A stretch of DNA of 6,813 nt from the NCBI GenBank assembly GCA_900770835.1, contig CAAGLQ010000164.1, positions 1 through 6,813 on the forward strand. The letters run 5' to 3'. The stretch is from an uncultured Parabacteroides sp. GTDB taxonomy: Bacteria > Bacteroidota > Bacteroidia > Bacteroidales > Tannerellaceae. Position numbers and translations under genes: made by a program. Numbering within the stretch: the stretch's first letter is position 1; the number at the start of each line of letters is the position of its first letter. Of the stretch, positions 4,616 through 6,813 are shown in pieces. Below the pieces are notes generated by a model that was given only the letters and a program-made list of their open reading frames with translations, did no database searches and was not told the origin of the DNA.

Positions 4616-6813
4616 GTGAAAAAGACAATTCTCCTTTTGCAAGCGGCCTGCTTAGCCCTGTGGACAGGGTGCCAGCAGCCTACTACCTCTCCGACATTGT
4701 TGGATGAGACTCAACATGTTGATCCCTTTATAGGGACAGGTTTTCACGGGCACACCTTTCCCGGTGCTACTCGGCCACACGCCATGGTGCAACTCAGTCC
4801 GGATACGCATATCCTGGGATGGGATGCAAGCAGTGGCTACCACTACGACGACAACCAAATTTACGGTTTCAGCCACACCCATCTGTCAGGTACAGGTATT
4901 GGTGACTTAGGAGATGTCGCTCTCCTTCCCTACTCAGGAGAGGACTCGATCAAACCGATCGCTACGTTCAAGAAGGAGACAGAAAAAGCGACTCCGGGGT
5001 ATTACGCTGTTCGTTTGGACAACTTCGGTATCAACGTCGAGCTGACCTCTACAGACCGTGTAGGTTTCCACAAATACAGCTACGACAATCCGAAAGAGCG
5101 GCGGGTCATGCTCGACTTAGGTCATATCTTGCAACCTAACTGGGGCCATCGCTTGGTCAATAACGAATATCTGTTTGTGAATGACTCCATCGTAGAGGGA
5201 ACGATACAAACACAGGGATGGGCACACTTCCATACCGTTTCCTATCGCATCGCCTTCTCGGAGCCAATTGAGACTGTCTATCAGTATATCGGCGGACAGT
5301 TGCGCAGTGATTCGCTTTTCCTCCGACTCAACACCGCAGATGATTTGAAATTCCACTACAAGTTTGCGGAGAGTAGCCAGCCGCTCTACGCAAAAGTAGC
5401 CCTCTCTGTAGTTGACACAGATGGCGCAGAGAAGAATTTAGCGGCAGAACTTCCTGGTTGGGACTTTGACGCGACCTGCGAGGCATCCAAGGAGGTATGG
5501 AATAAAGCATTGAACCGCATTCAGATTGAGGCTGAGCCGGAGGTGATGAAGAACTATTATACTGCCTTATATCATGCTTACATCGCCCCCTTCGTCTATC
5601 AAGATGTGGACGGACGTTACATGGGTATGGACAAGAAAGTACACACCTCCCCTGCTGGTTATGTAAACTATTCGGTCTTCTCATTATGGGACACCTTCCG
5701 GGCTTTGCATCCGTTGATGACACTCATCCAACCGGAGTTAGCGGCCGACTGGGGCGAGGTACTGGTACAAGGTTATAAAGAGGGCGGAATCCTTCCAAAA
5801 TGGCCGTTGGCTTCCAGCTACACTGGTTGCATGGTTGGTTATCCAGCGGTTTCAGTTTTGGCGGATCTGGTTGCAAAAGATTTGGTCACTGACGATCTGA
5901 AAGTATGGGCGGAGGCCGGTGCTCGTTCCTCTGTCTATCGAGATGACTTAGCGGCCAAGTTCAAAGGTACCCGCGAGATGGACTTGATCACACGGCACCC
6001 CTATTATAAGGAGACATTAGGATACGTGCCTGCGGATTCAGTAGCAGAATCGGTCTCTTGGGGTGTTGAGATGGCCTACTATGATTGGTGTATCTCCGAG
6101 ATCGCTCGCCAAGCGGGTAATCAGGAGTTAGCAGAGACCTATCGACAGAAAGGTGAGTACTATAAGCGTTATCTGGATCCGGAGACGAAGATGATGCGTC
6201 CGATCATGGCGGACGGTTCTTTCCGTACTCCGTTCAATCCTCGCTATTCAGCCCACATGAAGAGTGACTACACCGAGGGAAATGCCTTCCAGTGGAGTTT
6301 CTTTGTTCCCCATGATATGGACAACTTTATTGCCGCAATTGGAGGCAAACAGGAGTTAGAGACACGCTTGGACACCCTGTTCACTACCTCCTCACAGATT
6401 GATGGAGCGGAGGCTTCTGGCGACATTACCGGTTTGATCGGCCAGTATGCGCATGGCAACGAACCCAGCCACCACATGGCTTACCTTTACAACTGGACCG
6501 ACTCTCCATGGAAGGGACAGGGCTATTTAGATTTCATCATGCGCAATTTCTATACGAACTTGCCAGATGGTATCATTGGTAACGAGGATTGTGGGCAAAT
6601 GTCCGCATGGTATGTACTGAGCGCAATCGGCCTCTATCAAGTTTGCCCGGGTATTCCGGTTTACGCATTGGGACGTCCGATGGTGCAAAAGGCAACCTTG
6701 CCTCTGCAAAAGGGTTCATTAGAGATTCTGGTACATAATAATACCGCCGCTAACAAGTATGTGAAAGAGGTGAAATGGAATGGAAAACCGCTCGACAAGC
6801 CTTTTATCACACA
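4616..6813 (+). CDS. GH92 family alpha-mannosidase lipoprotein (3' end cut by window)
   Basis: The 732 visible residues belong to glycoside hydrolase family 92, calcium-dependent inverting exo-alpha-mannosidases that trim mannose from N-glycans and yeast mannan. The start is GTG 4616: an in-frame stop lies at 4595-4597, and only this start gives a signal peptide (MKKTILLLQAACLALWTGC) with lipidation at Cys19, placing the enzyme in the cell envelope. The box WTGC is not ideal, since Trp replaces the usual Leu at -3. The N-terminal beta domain has VDPFIGTG (35-42), GHTFPGAT (45-52) and GFSHTHLSGTG (84-94). The catalytic barrel has SLWDTFRA (356-363), GGILPKW, TEGNAFQWSFF with Glu554 as likely general acid, HGNEPSHH (613-620) with Glu616 in the likely calcium site, and GNEDCGQMSAW (656-666), the likely base region. 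His613-Gly614 may bear on linkage preference, which I cannot decide. Only about 30-45 residues should be missing. Confidence 0.94.
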   Translation, partial: MKKTILLLQAACLALWTGCQQPTTSPTLLDETQHVDPFIGTGFHGHTFPGATRPHAMVQLSPDTHILGWDASSGYHYDDNQIYGFSHTHLSGTGIGDLGDVALLPYSGEDSIKPIATFKKETEKATPGYYAVRLDNFGINVELTSTDRVGFHKYSYDNPKERRVMLDLGHILQPNWGHRLVNNEYLFVNDSIVEGTIQTQGWAHFHTVSYRIAFSEPIETVYQYIGGQLRSDSLFLRLNTADDLKFHYKFAESSQPLYAKVALSVVDTDGAEKNLAAELPGWDFDATCEASKEVWNKALNRIQIEAEPEVMKNYYTALYHAYIAPFVYQDVDGRYMGMDKKVHTSPAGYVNYSVFSLWDTFRALHPLMTLIQPELAADWGEVLVQGYKEGGILPKWPLASSYTGCMVGYPAVSVLADLVAKDLVTDDLKVWAEAGARSSVYRDDLAAKFKGTREMDLITRHPYYKETLGYVPADSVAESVSWGVEMAYYDWCISEIARQAGNQELAETYRQKGEYYKRYLDPETKMMRPIMADGSFRTPFNPRYSAHMKSDYTEGNAFQWSFFVPHDMDNFIAAIGGKQELETRLDTLFTTSSQIDGAEASGDITGLIGQYAHGNEPSHHMAYLYNWTDSPWKGQGYLDFIMRNFYTNLPDGIIGNEDCGQMSAWYVLSAIGLYQVCPGIPVYALGRPMVQKATLPLQKGSLEILVHNNTAANKYVKEVKWNGKPLDKPFIT

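Noticed and set aside
5117..5723. Minus-strand reading frames of 79 and 131 codons opposite the GH92 gene
   Set aside because: The plus strand encodes uninterrupted, motif-rich GH92 sequence here. The antisense frames are rich in Arg, Cys and Ser, as expected for shadow frames.

Overview
The window looks like chromosomal DNA from a member of the Bacteroidota, most likely the order Bacteroidales. Three things point there: a Rel-type (p)ppGpp enzyme with the residue pattern of Bacteroides/Parabacteroides homologues, a lysine exporter split into two adjacent genes, and a GH92 lipoprotein mannosidase. Intergenic regions also carry TAnnTTTG elements, the Bacteroidota -7 promoter consensus, and Shine-Dalgarno sequences are mostly absent. 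The genus cannot be fixed by eye. No mobile-element gene, RNA gene or CRISPR array was found.

Layout. Positions 1-262 are an AT-rich non-coding leader that holds a promoter-like element and a large imperfect inverted repeat (about 30-135, strong core 43-118). An AraC-family regulator follows (263-1099, +), with a GTG start and protein-like sequence continuing in frame upstream of it. A 184-bp gap carries a -7 element for the rel gene (1284-3599, +). Rel is a full-length bifunctional (p)ppGpp synthetase/hydrolase with both active sites intact. Its stop codon overlaps the stop of a convergent two-gene unit on the minus strand, 4499 to 3596, which encodes the N-terminal and C-terminal halves of a LysO-type lysine exporter. 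A 116-bp divergent intergenic region with two back-to-back -7 elements separates this unit from a GH92 alpha-mannosidase lipoprotein gene (4616 to the window end, +), which is cut at its 3' end.

How the parts may relate. Rel sets the stringent response to amino-acid starvation and LysO exports lysine, so both concern amino-acid balance, but they are transcribed convergently and are not an operon. The GH92 enzyme is probably the first gene of a separate unit for host or fungal mannoglycan use that continues to the right. The AraC regulator's target is unknown.

I found no convincing new multi-gene system. The most unusual items are the long hairpin upstream of the AraC gene, the split and overlapping exporter genes, the TTAA that supplies stop codons to both converging genes, and the interlocked divergent promoters at 4519-4556.
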